Source: an uncultured Gammaproteobacteria bacterium
GTDB lineage: Bacteria > Pseudomonadota > Gammaproteobacteria > Magnimaribacterales > Magnimaribacteraceae
Assembly: GCA_913045055.1 (NCBI GenBank)
Contig: CAJWPI010000002.1
Coordinates: forward strand, 1-64,000
Reading direction: 5' to 3'
Length of the DNA stretch: 64,000 bases
Under the pieces are notes generated by a model. It was not told the DNA's origin and made no database searches. It saw only the letters and a program-made list of their open reading frames with translations. Below, piece after piece: positions 1-10,809 of the stretch (its first letter is position 1; every line of letters starts with the position of its first letter). Position numbers and translations under genes: made by a program.

Positions 1-198
1 AATATGAATGGCCCCATTGGCATATGGGGGACCATCATGAAGAATAAATTTTTTCTTGCCTTGCCCCTTTTCCTTTAACTTTTTATATAGCTCTATCTCC
101 TCCCAATACTTCAGTAATTCCGGCTCCTTATTAGGGAGGTTGGCTTTCATTGCCAGCTCTGTTTTGGGCAAATTAAGAGTGTCCTTGTAGTCTTTCAT
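1..198 (-). CDS. ileS: Isoleucyl-tRNA synthetase, N-terminal part (runs off window start)
   Basis: Minus-strand translation [20 protein letters not shown]...[19 protein letters not shown] carries the class I PPYANGxIH signature; follows ribF as in many gammaproteobacteria. Confidence 0.93.
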   Translation of the reverse strand, partial: MKDYKDTLNLPKTELAMKANLPNKEPELLKYWEEIELYKKLKEKGQGKKKFILHDGPPYANGAIHI

Positions 199-216
199 GG
201 TAGATTTTTTTGCACT

Positions 217-1164
217 TTATACGAAATAGCTCTCAGCAGTAGAAATATCTTTAAATATCTGATCCTTTAAGGCATCTAAATTTTTAAACTTCTTCTCTTC
301 TCTTACTTTTTTTATAAACTCGACCGTTAATTTCTTACCATAAATGTTTTCTGAAAAATTTAATAAATGCACTTCTAAAACAGGTGATTCCCCACCTATG
401 GTAGGTCTAATCCCCATATTTGCGATGCCCTTGAATTCCTTATTTCCTAAAAAAGATTTAACAATATAAACACCAGAAATCGGTAATTTGTTTTTTGGAA
501 GCCACAAGTTAGCTGTTGGTATACCTAATTGAGCTCCAAGCTGATTTCCATAAACTACTTTACCGGAATAAGTAAAAGGTCTTCCTAATAATTTACTGGC
601 TATTTCAAATTTATCCTTTGTTAAAGCTTCTCTTATTCTTGTACTACTTACCCTTTCACCATTAACTTTGTAAGTTTCTGTTTTAGTAACCTCAATAGAG
701 TTTTCTTTTCCCCAATTTTTCAAAAGTCCAAAATCTCCTTCTCTGTTTGCACCAAATCTAAAATCATCTCCAATTATAAGTTTCTTTATGTTAAGTCTTA
801 GTAAGATCTTCTCTAAAAAATCTTCAGGTGTCGTAGATCTCAATTGATTATTAAATTTTAAGAAGAAGCCAAAATCTACTCCCAGCTCATTCATTCTCCT
901 GACTTTTTCTTGCCAAGGAAAAATTCTAGGGGGTTTCTCTGAATCTAGACCCACAGCTTCAGCAAAAAATTCTTGAGCATGTGGCTCTGTGAATATAATT
1001 AATTTTTTTAAGCCTTGGTTATTACCTTCTTCTTGCATTGTAGATAGAATCTGTTGATGACCTAGATGTAGTCCATCAAAATTCCCAATTGTGGCAATAT
1101 TAGAAGTCATGGGGAATCTTGATTTATAAAGTTCAATATTATTTATTCCCCTAATTAAATACAT
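217..1164 (-). CDS. ribF: Bifunctional riboflavin kinase/FAD synthetase
   Basis: ATIGNFDGLHLGHQ nucleotidyltransferase motif, GIPTANLWLP riboflavin kinase motif; murJ-ribF-ileS synteny. Confidence 0.96.
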   Translation of the reverse strand: MYLIRGINNIELYKSRFPMTSNIATIGNFDGLHLGHQQILSTMQEEGNNQGLKKLIIFTEPHAQEFFAEAVGLDSEKPPRIFPWQEKVRRMNELGVDFGFFLKFNNQLRSTTPEDFLEKILLRLNIKKLIIGDDFRFGANREGDFGLLKNWGKENSIEVTKTETYKVNGERVSSTRIREALTKDKFEIASKLLGRPFTYSGKVVYGNQLGAQLGIPTANLWLPKNKLPISGVYIVKSFLGNKEFKGIANMGIRPTIGGESPVLEVHLLNFSENIYGKKLTVEFIKKVREEKKFKNLDALKDQIFKDISTAESYFV

Positions 1165-1166
1165 AC

Positions 1167-2708
1167 CTACCCTTTTAAATTAGTTAACCTTAGCCCCAAG
1201 ATCCATAAAACTAAAACATAACTAGCTATAGCAACGAAAATAATAAATAAAAGATTAATAAATCTTGTAAGCTGTTCTAATTCCCTCCAGGCCAATATTT
1301 CTACATTTAAATAATCAACTGTGAGGAACATTATTAAGCAGGCCAATCCTAATCTTCCAAGAAAGATAAACCATCCGGGTTCGAGGTGATAAATCTTATT
1401 TTTTAGTAAAATAAATAATAATAAAACTGCACTAAAATAAGCAGCAATTGAACTTGCAACAGCTAAACCTACATGATTCATACCTAAATAGAAAGCAAGT
1501 ACCCAGGCTAAAAGAGCATTTAACAACATCGCTGCCAAAGCAACTTTAACAGGAGTTTGAGGTCTTTGTTGAGCAAAAAAACCTGGTGTTAAAACCTTTA
1601 TTAACATAAAAGCTATCAATCCAAATGCAAGAGCTATAAGGCTTAGAGAAGCCTGTGAAGTATCAAAAGGCAAAAATTCTCCTCTCTCAAACAAAGTTAA
1701 AATAATAGGTTCAGACAAAACAACTAACCCTACTATTGAAGGTAACCCTACTAATAAAACTAAACGAAGAGCCCAATCCATGGTCATAGAGAAAGATTTC
1801 TGGTCCTTAGTCTGATGTAAAGAAGAAAGTTTAGGAAGAATCACTGTACCTATAGCAATGGCAAAAATACCTAAAGGAAGTTGCATTAATCTATCAGAGA
1901 CATAAAGCCAGGTAGGACTTCCCGTAGGTAGAAAAGAGGCCAAAATAGTATCTACAAGCATGTTTAATTGGCTAACTCCCCCAGCAATAACACCGGGTAT
2001 CATAAGATAAGCTACTTTCCTTACCCCTGGATGCTTTAGATCTAATGAAAAATTAGGAAGTAAATTTAACTTAAGTAAAGGATAGACTTGTATCAGGAGT
2101 TGAATACAACCAGCAGCAAACATTCCCCAGGCTATGGCATAAATAGGTAGTTCGTAATGAGGAGCAATCCAGACTACAGTACAAACTAATACTAAATTAT
2201 AAAAAACTGGAGTTAATGCAGGAACTGAGAATTTTCCGTAAGTATTCATTATAGAGCCAGACAAAGCTACTAGTGAAACAAAAAGAAGATAAGGGAATGT
2301 TATTCTTAGTATATCTACAGCTAAATCCTTTTTTATAGGTTCTGCATAGAAACCAGGAGCAAAAATTAGAACGAAAACAGGAGTAATCAGTAAAACTATG
2401 AGTGTAATAATTAAAAGAATGGAGCAAAGAGATCCGAAAACGTTATTTATCAATAACTTTACTTCTTTTTCAGAGTTATTCTCTTTGTACTCAGACAGGA
2501 CAGGAACAAAAGCTTGGTTAAAAGCTCCTTCTGCAAATATACGTCTAAAAACGTTAGGTATCTTAGTAATTACTACATAAGCATCAAGAGCAATTCCAGC
2601 TCCCAAGAGGGAAGTAAAAAAAATGTCCCTAAGCAAGCCTAGAATTCTAGAAGTAAAAGTCCAAAAACTGACAATACTAGAGCTAGCTAGCAACTTAATT
2701 GAGTTCAA
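1167..2708 (-). CDS. murJ: Lipid II flippase MurJ (MviN)
   Basis: 513 aa polytopic protein, SRILGLLRDIFF and FRRIFAEGAFNQAFVPV motifs; upstream of ribF. Confidence 0.96.
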   Translation of the reverse strand: MNSIKLLASSSIVSFWTFTSRILGLLRDIFFTSLLGAGIALDAYVVITKIPNVFRRIFAEGAFNQAFVPVLSEYKENNSEKEVKLLINNVFGSLCSILLIITLIVLLITPVFVLIFAPGFYAEPIKKDLAVDILRITFPYLLFVSLVALSGSIMNTYGKFSVPALTPVFYNLVLVCTVVWIAPHYELPIYAIAWGMFAAGCIQLLIQVYPLLKLNLLPNFSLDLKHPGVRKVAYLMIPGVIAGGVSQLNMLVDTILASFLPTGSPTWLYVSDRLMQLPLGIFAIAIGTVILPKLSSLHQTKDQKSFSMTMDWALRLVLLVGLPSIVGLVVLSEPIILTLFERGEFLPFDTSQASLSLIALAFGLIAFMLIKVLTPGFFAQQRPQTPVKVALAAMLLNALLAWVLAFYLGMNHVGLAVASSIAAYFSAVLLLFILLKNKIYHLEPGWFIFLGRLGLACLIMFLTVDYLNVEILAWRELEQLTRFINLLFIIFVAIASYVLVLWILGLRLTNLKG

Positions 2709-2743
2709 TGATGTGACTGAATCTGGTTTATCTGAATTCAGGT

Positions 2744-3136
2744 CTAATCCTCTCTTGAGTTCTTTGGTTTAAGGTCTAAGGAAACAGAGTTAATGCAATA
2801 TCTCAAACCTGTAGGTTCTGGGCCATCAGGAAAAACATGACCTAAATGAGCCTTGCAATTTTTGCAATGAACCTCGATTCTTCTCATACCTACTGATAAA
2901 TCTTCTTGAGTCTCAACACTTTCTTCAGAAAAAGGTTCCCAAAAACTTGGCCACCCTGTTCCAGAATCATATTTACTCATAGAGTTAAATAGGTCTGCCC
3001 CACAACAGATACAGCTATAAGTGCCCTCTTTCTTTTCATCATTGTATTTCCCACTAAAAGCTGGTTCGGTTCCATGTTCCTGAGTAACATAATGTTGTTC
3101 TGGAGAAAGGTTTTTGTTATCTTTTTTTGTACTCAT
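2744..3136 (-). CDS. msrB: Peptide-methionine (R)-S-oxide reductase MsrB
   Basis: [10 protein letters not shown], two zinc CxxC pairs ([21 protein letters not shown]), RYCINSVSL. Start set at [10 protein letters not shown]; the longer ORF start at 3193 would overlap the desaturase. Confidence 0.93.
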   Translation of the reverse strand: MSTKKDNKNLSPEQHYVTQEHGTEPAFSGKYNDEKKEGTYSCICCGADLFNSMSKYDSGTGWPSFWEPFSEESVETQEDLSVGMRRIEVHCKNCKAHLGHVFPDGPEPTGLRYCINSVSLDLKPKNSRED

Positions 3137-3141
3137 AAAAT

Positions 3142-4065
3142 CTATCCTGATGAAGCCTTCTTTAATACCGAAAGATAGGAATTTTCTATACACATCTTAT
3201 CTAAAAAACCATTTTTTTTAAGCATATTATGAGCCTTTCTTAAGTTATACCAAGGGCAACTTATAAATAAATGATGCTCTAGATGATAATTGACATTATG
3301 AGGTACCATTAAATAACGTATAACTGGAGAAGCAATAGTTGTTCTTGTGTTATCTAGATTATTTTGATTAGGAACCATTACATGTTCTGCTATGTTTCTA
3401 ACTCTTATTATTAGACTGTAATAAGTTAAAGAAGGAAGCCACCAGAGTAAAAAGAAAATATACCAGTTAAAAAAATATGAAATGAATAGAAAAATAACTA
3501 AGTTGGAAACCAAAAAACCCCTTAATTTCTTAGATACCAAAATAAACTTTTTAGGAAGGTTATCAGCCTTAGTAGAGAAAATAGAAATTAAAGTAGAAGA
3601 GTATCTTTTCCAACCGGTTAATCCAACTAGATCTCTAAATATCTTTCTCCTGAGACTTGATTTTGATATTGGGAAGGGAGCTGACAATATGAGGTCAGGG
3701 TCTTGCTTGGTCTCGGTAAATTTATGGTGCTTCAAATGGTAAGGCCTATAGGGTTTGGTATCTTGAAAGATAGGATAAGCACATAACCATTGAGAAACCC
3801 AGTCATTTATTGTTAAGTTAGAAAATAGTAATTTATGGGCTCCCTCATGCATCAAAACAGCTAGGGCAAACTGTCTGCTCCCCACAACTATTAAACCTAT
3901 TAAAAAGACTACCCAAGAGGGGTAAGAATATAACAACCAAAAACATATGAATATTTGAGACCAGTTCGAAATGATTGATAGTACATTTCTCCAATCCTGA
4001 CGTTGCTTTATTTCCTTTAATTGATCTTGAGTTAAAAGCTCATTAATTTTTGTGTCTTTTGCCAT
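3142..4065 (-). CDS. Fatty acid desaturase family protein
   Basis: Histidine boxes [15 protein letters not shown] and [12 protein letters not shown]. Start set at [10 protein letters not shown]. Confidence 0.88.
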   Translation of the reverse strand: MAKDTKINELLTQDQLKEIKQRQDWRNVLSIISNWSQIFICFWLLYSYPSWVVFLIGLIVVGSRQFALAVLMHEGAHKLLFSNLTINDWVSQWLCAYPIFQDTKPYRPYHLKHHKFTETKQDPDLILSAPFPISKSSLRRKIFRDLVGLTGWKRYSSTLISIFSTKADNLPKKFILVSKKLRGFLVSNLVIFLFISYFFNWYIFFLLWWLPSLTYYSLIIRVRNIAEHVMVPNQNNLDNTRTTIASPVIRYLMVPHNVNYHLEHHLFISCPWYNLRKAHNMLKKNGFLDKMCIENSYLSVLKKASSG

Positions 4066-4164
4066 GTACTTATATTTAAAAATATGATTATATCGAAGCA
4101 TCCCTAAGTATGAAAAATAGTAATCAGAAGTAATCCAGAACAAAATATAACTTAAGGTGTTTAT

Positions 4165-5715
4165 ATGACTAATATTGGCTTTTGGAACCTTGCAAAAAAA
4201 GAACCCACAAAGTTGGCTTTAATTGACCCTTTTGAGAATAAATGGACTAGAGGGGATTTACATGATTTAAGTAATCAAATAGTTCACGGTTTAAGGAACT
4301 TAGGTTTGCAAAGAGGAGATAGTGTTGCTGTTGTGTTGTCAAACACTGCAGAATATTATGCTATTAACCTTGCCTGCACCCAATCAGGTTTCTATATGGT
4401 GCCAATAAACTGGCATTTAGCAGGACCTGAAATAGCCTATATATTGTCTGATAGTGAAGCAAGGGTATTTTTTGGATCCAATGAAAATGAGGAAATCTCT
4501 GAAGCTTGTAAGGTTGCGGTAAAAGAGGCGGGCCTTACTAGACAACAATGCATTTCTTTAGGAGAACTAAATGATTTTATTAATTTTAATGACTTTATTA
4601 ATAACCAACCAGTAAATATTCCTGATCAAAGATCTCCTGGAAGTGTTATGAATTATACTTCTGGAACTACTGGAAAACCTAAGGGTGTAAAAAGAGATTT
4701 AGTAGAAGGAGATCCAGACGAAATTGCTTCTTTATTTGCTATGTTTTTAGGGCTATTTGGTATAGAAGCAGAAAAAGGAAACGTCCATATATGTGCTTCT
4801 CCTCTCTACCACACTGCCCCCTTGTTATGGTCTGGTACTTCCTTACATCTTGGTCACACAGTGGTATTGATGTCCAAATTTGATCCAGAAAAAATGCTTA
4901 GTCTAATAGACAAATATAAAGTTACTACCAGCCATATGGTTCCTACCCAATTTCATCGGTTATTAGCGCTGCCCGAAAAGGTAAGAGATAAGTATGATTG
5001 TTCTTCAGTTCAAAGAATGATTCATGCTGCAGCTCCATGCCCTCCTCACATCAAGGAGAAAATGATTGAATGGTGGGGAGAAAGTATATATGAATATTAT
5101 GCAGCTACAGAAGGAGGGGGAACTATGGTATCTCCTCAAGAATGGCTTAAATACCCAGGTACTGTTGGAAAAGCATGGCTGGGGTCAGATATTAAAATAC
5201 TTGATGATGATAAAAATGAATTAGAGATTGAACAAGAAGGTACAGTTTATATGCTTTTAGGCTCATCTCAATTTGAATACAAAGGAGATAAACAAAAAAC
5301 TGAAGAAAGTAGATGGAATGATTACTTTACTGTTGGTGATATTGGCTATCTAAATAAAGAAGGATATCTTTTTCTGTGTGATAGGAGAACAGATATGATT
5401 ATCTCTGGAGGAGCCAATATATATCCAGCAGAAATTGAAAATGTCTTTTTGATGCACCCCAAAGTTGTTGATGTAGCGGTATTTGGTATTCCTAATGAAG
5501 AATGGGGAGAAGAAATAAAAGCTGTAATCCAACTTAATGATGGTATCAAAGGAGATGATCAAATAAGTAAAGAAATCTTAGAATTTAGCTCGAAGCATCT
5601 AGCCAGAATGAAACTTCCTAAGTCAATTGACTACTTAAAAGAATTGCCTAGAGATCCTAATGGTAAGTTATATAAAAGAAGACTAAGGGATCCATACTGG
5701 AAAAAGAAAAAATAA
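4165..5715 (+). CDS. Acyl-CoA synthetase (AMP-forming, ANL superfamily)
   Basis: YTSGTTGKPKGV P-loop-like motif, YAATEGGG, VGDIGYLNKEGYLFLCDRRTDMIISGGANIYPAEIE. Confidence 0.92.
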   Translation: MTNIGFWNLAKKEPTKLALIDPFENKWTRGDLHDLSNQIVHGLRNLGLQRGDSVAVVLSNTAEYYAINLACTQSGFYMVPINWHLAGPEIAYILSDSEARVFFGSNENEEISEACKVAVKEAGLTRQQCISLGELNDFINFNDFINNQPVNIPDQRSPGSVMNYTSGTTGKPKGVKRDLVEGDPDEIASLFAMFLGLFGIEAEKGNVHICASPLYHTAPLLWSGTSLHLGHTVVLMSKFDPEKMLSLIDKYKVTTSHMVPTQFHRLLALPEKVRDKYDCSSVQRMIHAAAPCPPHIKEKMIEWWGESIYEYYAATEGGGTMVSPQEWLKYPGTVGKAWLGSDIKILDDDKNELEIEQEGTVYMLLGSSQFEYKGDKQKTEESRWNDYFTVGDIGYLNKEGYLFLCDRRTDMIISGGANIYPAEIENVFLMHPKVVDVAVFGIPNEEWGEEIKAVIQLNDGIKGDDQISKEILEFSSKHLARMKLPKSIDYLKELPRDPNGKLYKRRLRDPYWKKKK

Positions 5716-5729
5716 TTTTTTTTATATCT

Positions 5730-7352
5730 ATGGAATTTCAAGTTGCAGACCTTTTTGAAGCAGTATCTGATCAAATCCCTGAAAGAGAAGCGTTAGTTCT
5801 TGGAAAGAAAAGGCTAACCTATGCACAACTTGATAAAAGATCCAATAAAGCTGCCCATATGTTAAAAAAAATAGGAATTGGCAAAGGTGATCACATAGGC
5901 ATTTATGCATACAACTGTATTGAATGGATAGAAGTAATGATAGGGGCCTATAAGATAGGTGCAGTTCCTATTAATATAAATTATAGGTACGTAGAAGAGG
6001 AGTTAGCTTATCTAATTGGAAACTCTGATATGGTGGCTATAGTTTATCAATATCAATTCGCTCCTCTTCTAAAAGCTATAGAAGAAAGAACGCCTAAGCT
6101 TAAAAAATATATACATATAAAAGAATCTGGGGAAGAACTTCCAAAATCTTTTAATAAAAAAAGCAGAGAATATAAAACCCTCATTGATGTAGAAAGTGAA
6201 GAGAGAGGTTTAGAAAAAAGATCTGGTAAAGATATGTATGTGCTTTATACAGGTGGAACCACAGGACTCCCAAAAGGAGTAATGTGGACTCAAGAAGATG
6301 TAATTATGACGCTTGGGGGAGGAATTGATCATTTAACAGGAGAGAAATTTCCATCTCCTGAAGAAATGTCTAAAAAATGTCTAGCTGACCAAATCACTGC
6401 ACTAGCTTTAGCTCCTTTGATGCATGGAGCTGCTCAATGGCAAGCACTAAATAGCTTCTTTTCTGGATGGAAATTGATTTTAAATGATCAAAAAAGTTTT
6501 GATGCGAGGTATATATGGAATCTAATATCTAAAGAAAAGGTTCAAAATCTAACTATCACTGGAGATGCTATGGGTAGACCTTTGGCAGATGAACTACCTG
6601 AGGCTGTTAAAGAAAATACAAATATAGATTCATTAACTATACTTTCAAGTACAGCAGCCATTTTTAGTTCAGTAATTAAAGATGAATTTTTAAAGTTTCT
6701 CCCAAACCTTCTTATTATAGATGCTGTAGGATCTTCAGAGACAGGCTCCACTGGACTTAATATTTATGATAAAAATGTTAAAAAGAAGAATGCAGGTGGT
6801 CCCACCTTTGATAGACCTAGACATTCAACAATTCTTCACCCTAAAACTTTAATTCCCATAAAAGAATCGGACACCGAAACTATAGGTTATCTGGCTAGAT
6901 CAGGAAATGTACCTATTGGTTATTATAAAGATAAAAAAAAGTCAGCCAGCACGTTTGTTGAAGTAGAAAAGACTAAATATTCCCTCCCTGGGGACCAAGC
7001 GAAATTTAATTCGAAAGGTCAAATAGTTCTGCTGGGTAGGGGTTCGGTATCAATTAATTCTGGAGGAGAAAAGATATTTCCTGAAGAAGTAGAAGCAGCT
7101 CTAAAAGCCCACCCAAAGGTTTTTGATTGTTTAGTTGTGGGCATTCCAGATAAAAGATGGGGTGAAAAAGTAATGGCCATCATTCAGTCTAGAGATGGGA
7201 AAGAGATAAAATTAAATGATTTACAGAACTCTTGCAAAACTTATGTAGCAAGTTATAAGTTTCCTAAAGAATTAAAATTTGTAAAAAAAATTAAGCGCTC
7301 ACCAAGTGGCAAACCTGATTACCTTTGGGCAAAAGACCAGGCAATAAAATAA
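5730..7352 (+). CDS. Acyl-CoA synthetase (AMP-forming, ANL superfamily)
   Basis: YTGGTTGLPKGVMW motif, LLGRGSVSINSGGEKIFPEEVE, C-terminal SGKPDY. Confidence 0.92.
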   Translation: MEFQVADLFEAVSDQIPEREALVLGKKRLTYAQLDKRSNKAAHMLKKIGIGKGDHIGIYAYNCIEWIEVMIGAYKIGAVPININYRYVEEELAYLIGNSDMVAIVYQYQFAPLLKAIEERTPKLKKYIHIKESGEELPKSFNKKSREYKTLIDVESEERGLEKRSGKDMYVLYTGGTTGLPKGVMWTQEDVIMTLGGGIDHLTGEKFPSPEEMSKKCLADQITALALAPLMHGAAQWQALNSFFSGWKLILNDQKSFDARYIWNLISKEKVQNLTITGDAMGRPLADELPEAVKENTNIDSLTILSSTAAIFSSVIKDEFLKFLPNLLIIDAVGSSETGSTGLNIYDKNVKKKNAGGPTFDRPRHSTILHPKTLIPIKESDTETIGYLARSGNVPIGYYKDKKKSASTFVEVEKTKYSLPGDQAKFNSKGQIVLLGRGSVSINSGGEKIFPEEVEAALKAHPKVFDCLVVGIPDKRWGEKVMAIIQSRDGKEIKLNDLQNSCKTYVASYKFPKELKFVKKIKRSPSGKPDYLWAKDQAIK

Positions 7353-7382
7353 CGGCCATATTAAAAAATATCTTGTGAAAAT

Positions 7383-8057
7383 TTAGTGTCTTTGGTTTCT
7401 AAAAAAAAGACTTCTTACCCATGTTAAAAATGAGTTCTTTTCTAGGTCTAAGCGGTCTAACTTATCGTACAAGTCTTCTAATGATTGGGGGTTCTTAAAT
7501 AGATCAATTCTTGTAAAGGATTCTTTAGAAGGGTCTAGTTCTTTTATTACCTTCGCTGGATTTCCTCCAACTATTACGTTACTTTCAACATCTTTTACTA
7601 CAACAGCACCCGCAGCTACTATACTGTTTTCTCCTATCGTAACTCCTTTTCCTACTACAGCTCTATCTCCAATCCAAACGTTATCTTCAAGTAATACAGC
7701 TTTGGTCTTTCCAACAGGCTCAGCTCTATTATAAATTCCATGCCAATCAGCATCTGAAATGTAACAGCTGTTTGCAAACATACAGCCTTTTCCAATTCTA
7801 ATTTCTGTTGCGGCAGCTATTCTTACCCCAGGAGTAAATAAACAAAAATCTCCTGCATAAATTTTTCCATCAAAACCTCCTACATTCCATGTTGTCAGCC
7901 TGATTCTGCTGTCATCTGTAGCTACAAAAGTAGGATAATTACCAATATTAATTCCTTTTCCAAAAATATCTATATACCTTGAGCCCATTATTACTGGGTC
8001 TTTGCCTAGAGATTCAAATTGAGGTTCCAGATAATGTTTAATATAAAATCCAGCCAA
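7383..8057 (-). CDS. Hexapeptide-repeat (left-handed beta-helix) acyltransferase
   Basis: Hexapeptide repeats and VWIGDRAVVGKGVTIGENSIVAAGAVVVKDVESNVIVGGNPAKVIKEL. N-terminus uncertain: frame stays open upstream of the TTG at 8055-8057. Confidence 0.85.
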   Translation of the reverse strand: MAGFYIKHYLEPQFESLGKDPVIMGSRYIDIFGKGINIGNYPTFVATDDSRIRLTTWNVGGFDGKIYAGDFCLFTPGVRIAAATEIRIGKGCMFANSCYISDADWHGIYNRAEPVGKTKAVLLEDNVWIGDRAVVGKGVTIGENSIVAAGAVVVKDVESNVIVGGNPAKVIKELDPSKESFTRIDLFKNPQSLEDLYDKLDRLDLEKNSFLTWVRSLFFRNQRH

Positions 8058-8141
8058 CTTTCCGAAAAGTTGTTTTAACCAATAAGGGCGATTGTCTTGT
8101 CTGATAGTTTTTCCTTCTGATGATATTTTCTTAGATTCTAC

Positions 8142-9557
8142 ATGATAAGATATGAAGCTCTGATGGAACAGGCAAAGTTAACAGTAAAAAATAAATTTTT
8201 TTCTTCTAAACTCATAGAAGAAATTATAAGTTATGCAAAGCTAGCTATACCTATGTTCTTTACTCAATTAGCTACACAATTAATAGGGGTGGCTTCTGTT
8301 GTGATGGCAGGAAATTATTCTTCAGAAGTTCTTGCTGGAATCCTTTTAGCTAACTCCGTTTGGTTTCCTACTTTCATAGGTTTTGGGGGTATTCTCTTTT
8401 TCGTAACTGCTATGGTTGCACAATTAAATGGTGCAGGAAAAATAGGCCAAATAGGACCTCTTGTTAGGCAGGCTTTATGGTTAGTCATTCCTATTGTAAT
8501 TATTATTACCGCAATTTTAATGAGTACAGATTCTATTCTTAGACTAGTAGGGGTAGAAAAAGAAATTATAGTTTTCTCAAAAGAATACCTCAGTACTTTT
8601 ATTTTTGCTGTTCCTGCTATTCTCTTAAGTCAACCATTAAGATCCTTAACTGAAGGAATAACACGCCCTTTACCTCTGTCTGTTATAAACTTCATAATGC
8701 TTGGTATTCACATTCTAGCTAGTTATTGTCTTATATTTGGAAATCTAGGATTTCCAGAAATGGGAGCAAAAGGTGCCGGCCTCGCTGCTGTAATAGCTAC
8801 TTGGAGCGCGCTTATTATTTTAATTAGTTATATTAAATTAAATAAGGTTTACGATCCCACAAACATTTTTGATTCATTTGAAATTCCTTCCTTAAAGGTT
8901 CTAAAAGAAATAATTAATGGTGGATTACCAGTAGGACTTAGTAATTTTATTGAGGTTAGTATGTTTGCAGGTGCTTCCTTGATATTAGGGCGTTTGGGAA
9001 GCGAGGTCATAGCTGCTCACGGAATTGCACTCAATATAGGGGGTCTTTTCTTTATGGTACCCCTAAGTATAGGCCTTGCTGCCGCTGTAAGAGTAGGTAA
9101 TTTAGTTGGTGAAAGAAGTTATCACAAAGCTAGATATTCTTCCTTTTCTTCTATCAAATTTGGTGTAATTGCTGCACTTTTTAATACATTTATTATATTG
9201 ATGTTTGCTGACCATATAGTTGATTTCTATACCCAAGATTTAACCGTAATAAAAATTGTTTTATTACTCTTGATGTTTGCAGCTTTCTTCCAGATCCCAG
9301 ATGGTATTGCCATGTGTGCAGTAGGAAGTCTGAGAGGATACAAAGACACTTTTGTGCCAATGTTAATTATGTTGCTAGCCTATTGGGTGATGGCCCTACC
9401 CTTAGGCTATAGCCTTGCTGTAACAGACTTCTGGGCAACTTCTTTAGGGGCCCCAGGTATGTGGGCTGGAATGACACTAGGTCTTTGCATAGCTGCTACT
9501 TTAGCTATCTGGAGATTAAATTTTACTTCTGAAGAATTTATAAGAGGTAAAAATTGA
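8142..9557 (+). CDS. MATE family efflux transporter (NorM-like)
   Basis: 471 aa, 12-TM hydrophobic pattern, KLAIPMFFTQLATQLIGVASVVMAG. Start may be at the downstream ATG (8163). Confidence 0.9.
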   Translation: MIRYEALMEQAKLTVKNKFFSSKLIEEIISYAKLAIPMFFTQLATQLIGVASVVMAGNYSSEVLAGILLANSVWFPTFIGFGGILFFVTAMVAQLNGAGKIGQIGPLVRQALWLVIPIVIIITAILMSTDSILRLVGVEKEIIVFSKEYLSTFIFAVPAILLSQPLRSLTEGITRPLPLSVINFIMLGIHILASYCLIFGNLGFPEMGAKGAGLAAVIATWSALIILISYIKLNKVYDPTNIFDSFEIPSLKVLKEIINGGLPVGLSNFIEVSMFAGASLILGRLGSEVIAAHGIALNIGGLFFMVPLSIGLAAAVRVGNLVGERSYHKARYSSFSSIKFGVIAALFNTFIILMFADHIVDFYTQDLTVIKIVLLLLMFAAFFQIPDGIAMCAVGSLRGYKDTFVPMLIMLLAYWVMALPLGYSLAVTDFWATSLGAPGMWAGMTLGLCIAATLAIWRLNFTSEEFIRGKN

Positions 9558-9796
9558 GAATAAAAGCAGAAGGGTTAATTTGTCCAGAACCAATTATGTT
9601 GCTCCATAAAGCTGTTCAAGAAGCTAAAAAAGGGGATAAGATAGAACTGTTTGCTACTGACCCTTCTACGGAAAGAGACGTAAACAGATTCTGTGAATTC
9701 TTAGGGCATAAGTTACTGAAAAAAAGTATAGAATCTGGTAATTTTTATTTCGTAATTCAAAAAGATGGAGAACAAAAAAATGAAAGAGAGAATTAA
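9554..9796 (+). CDS. TusA-family sulfurtransferase
   Basis: GLICPEPIMLLHKAV (CPxP motif), DPSTERDVNRFCEFLGHKLL; TTG start overlapping the MATE stop. Confidence 0.88.
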   Translation: MRIKAEGLICPEPIMLLHKAVQEAKKGDKIELFATDPSTERDVNRFCEFLGHKLLKKSIESGNFYFVIQKDGEQKNEREN

Positions 9797-10805
9797 TAAA
9801 AGATGGTTACTTAATAAAAGGCCTCATGGTATGCCTGAAGAAGATTGTTTTAAATTTGAAGAAATAGAAATTCCATCCTTAGAAGATGAAAAAATTCTTA
9901 TAAAAACACTTTTTCTTTCGATTGACCCTTACATGAGGGGGAGAATGAATGATGCTAAATCTTATGCTGATCCAGTCAAACTTGGTGAAGTCATGACTGG
10001 AGAAAGTATTGGGATTGTAGTAGAAAGTAAATCCAATAATTTTGAAGAGGGTGACTACGTTTGTGTACATCGAGGATGGCAGAGTTACATAGTAGCACAT
10101 GGAAATGATAAGCAATTATTTAAAGCAGACCCCAATATAGTACCTGCTTCAACTTACTTAGGTACTGTAGGAATGCCTGGCAGAACAGCTTATTTTGGAC
10201 TTTTAAGAGTAGGGAAACCAAAAGCTGGAGAGACCGTTGTTGTTTCAGCGGCTTCGGGGGCAGTAGGAACTGTTGTTGGACAAATGGCAAAAATTTTAGG
10301 ATGTAGGGCTGTAGGAGTTGCCGGAGGAGAAAGAAAATGTTCATACGTTACAAATGAATTGGGATTTGATGCTTGCGTTGATTACAAAGCAGGAAATTTG
10401 GAAGTAGATCTTAAAGCAGCTTGTCCTGAAGGAATAGATGTCTATTTCGAAAATGTAGGCGGAGAAGTCTCAAAGGCAGTAGCCAAAAACCTTAATCCAG
10501 GGGCAAGGATACCCATTTGTGGCTTCATAGCTCACTACAATGCAACTGATTTTGAAAAAGAAGAAACACCATTTCATGTTTTTGGGGCACTCAATCCGAT
10601 TCCAGAGCATAGATTTTTTGTTGTTACTGAGTGGTTTGAAGAATGGCCGCAAGCAACTAAAGAATTATCTAAATGGATACAAGAAGGGAAAATTAAATAT
10701 AGAGAAACGATAAGTGAAGGGATAGAAAGTGCACCGCAAGCTTTGAGAGATGTTTTAAGTGGAAAAAACTTTGGAAAACAAGTTGTAAAAGTCTCAGAAG
10801 AGTAA
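9765..10805 (+). CDS. NADP-dependent medium-chain oxidoreductase (CurA/zinc-free MDR type)
   Basis: LSIDPYMRGRMND, VVVSAASGAVGTVVGQMAKILGCRAVGVAGG, FENVGGE. Confidence 0.92.
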   Translation: MENKKMKERINKRWLLNKRPHGMPEEDCFKFEEIEIPSLEDEKILIKTLFLSIDPYMRGRMNDAKSYADPVKLGEVMTGESIGIVVESKSNNFEEGDYVCVHRGWQSYIVAHGNDKQLFKADPNIVPASTYLGTVGMPGRTAYFGLLRVGKPKAGETVVVSAASGAVGTVVGQMAKILGCRAVGVAGGERKCSYVTNELGFDACVDYKAGNLEVDLKAACPEGIDVYFENVGGEVSKAVAKNLNPGARIPICGFIAHYNATDFEKEETPFHVFGALNPIPEHRFFVVTEWFEEWPQATKELSKWIQEGKIKYRETISEGIESAPQALRDVLSGKNFGKQVVKVSEE

Positions 10806-10809
10806 AAAA

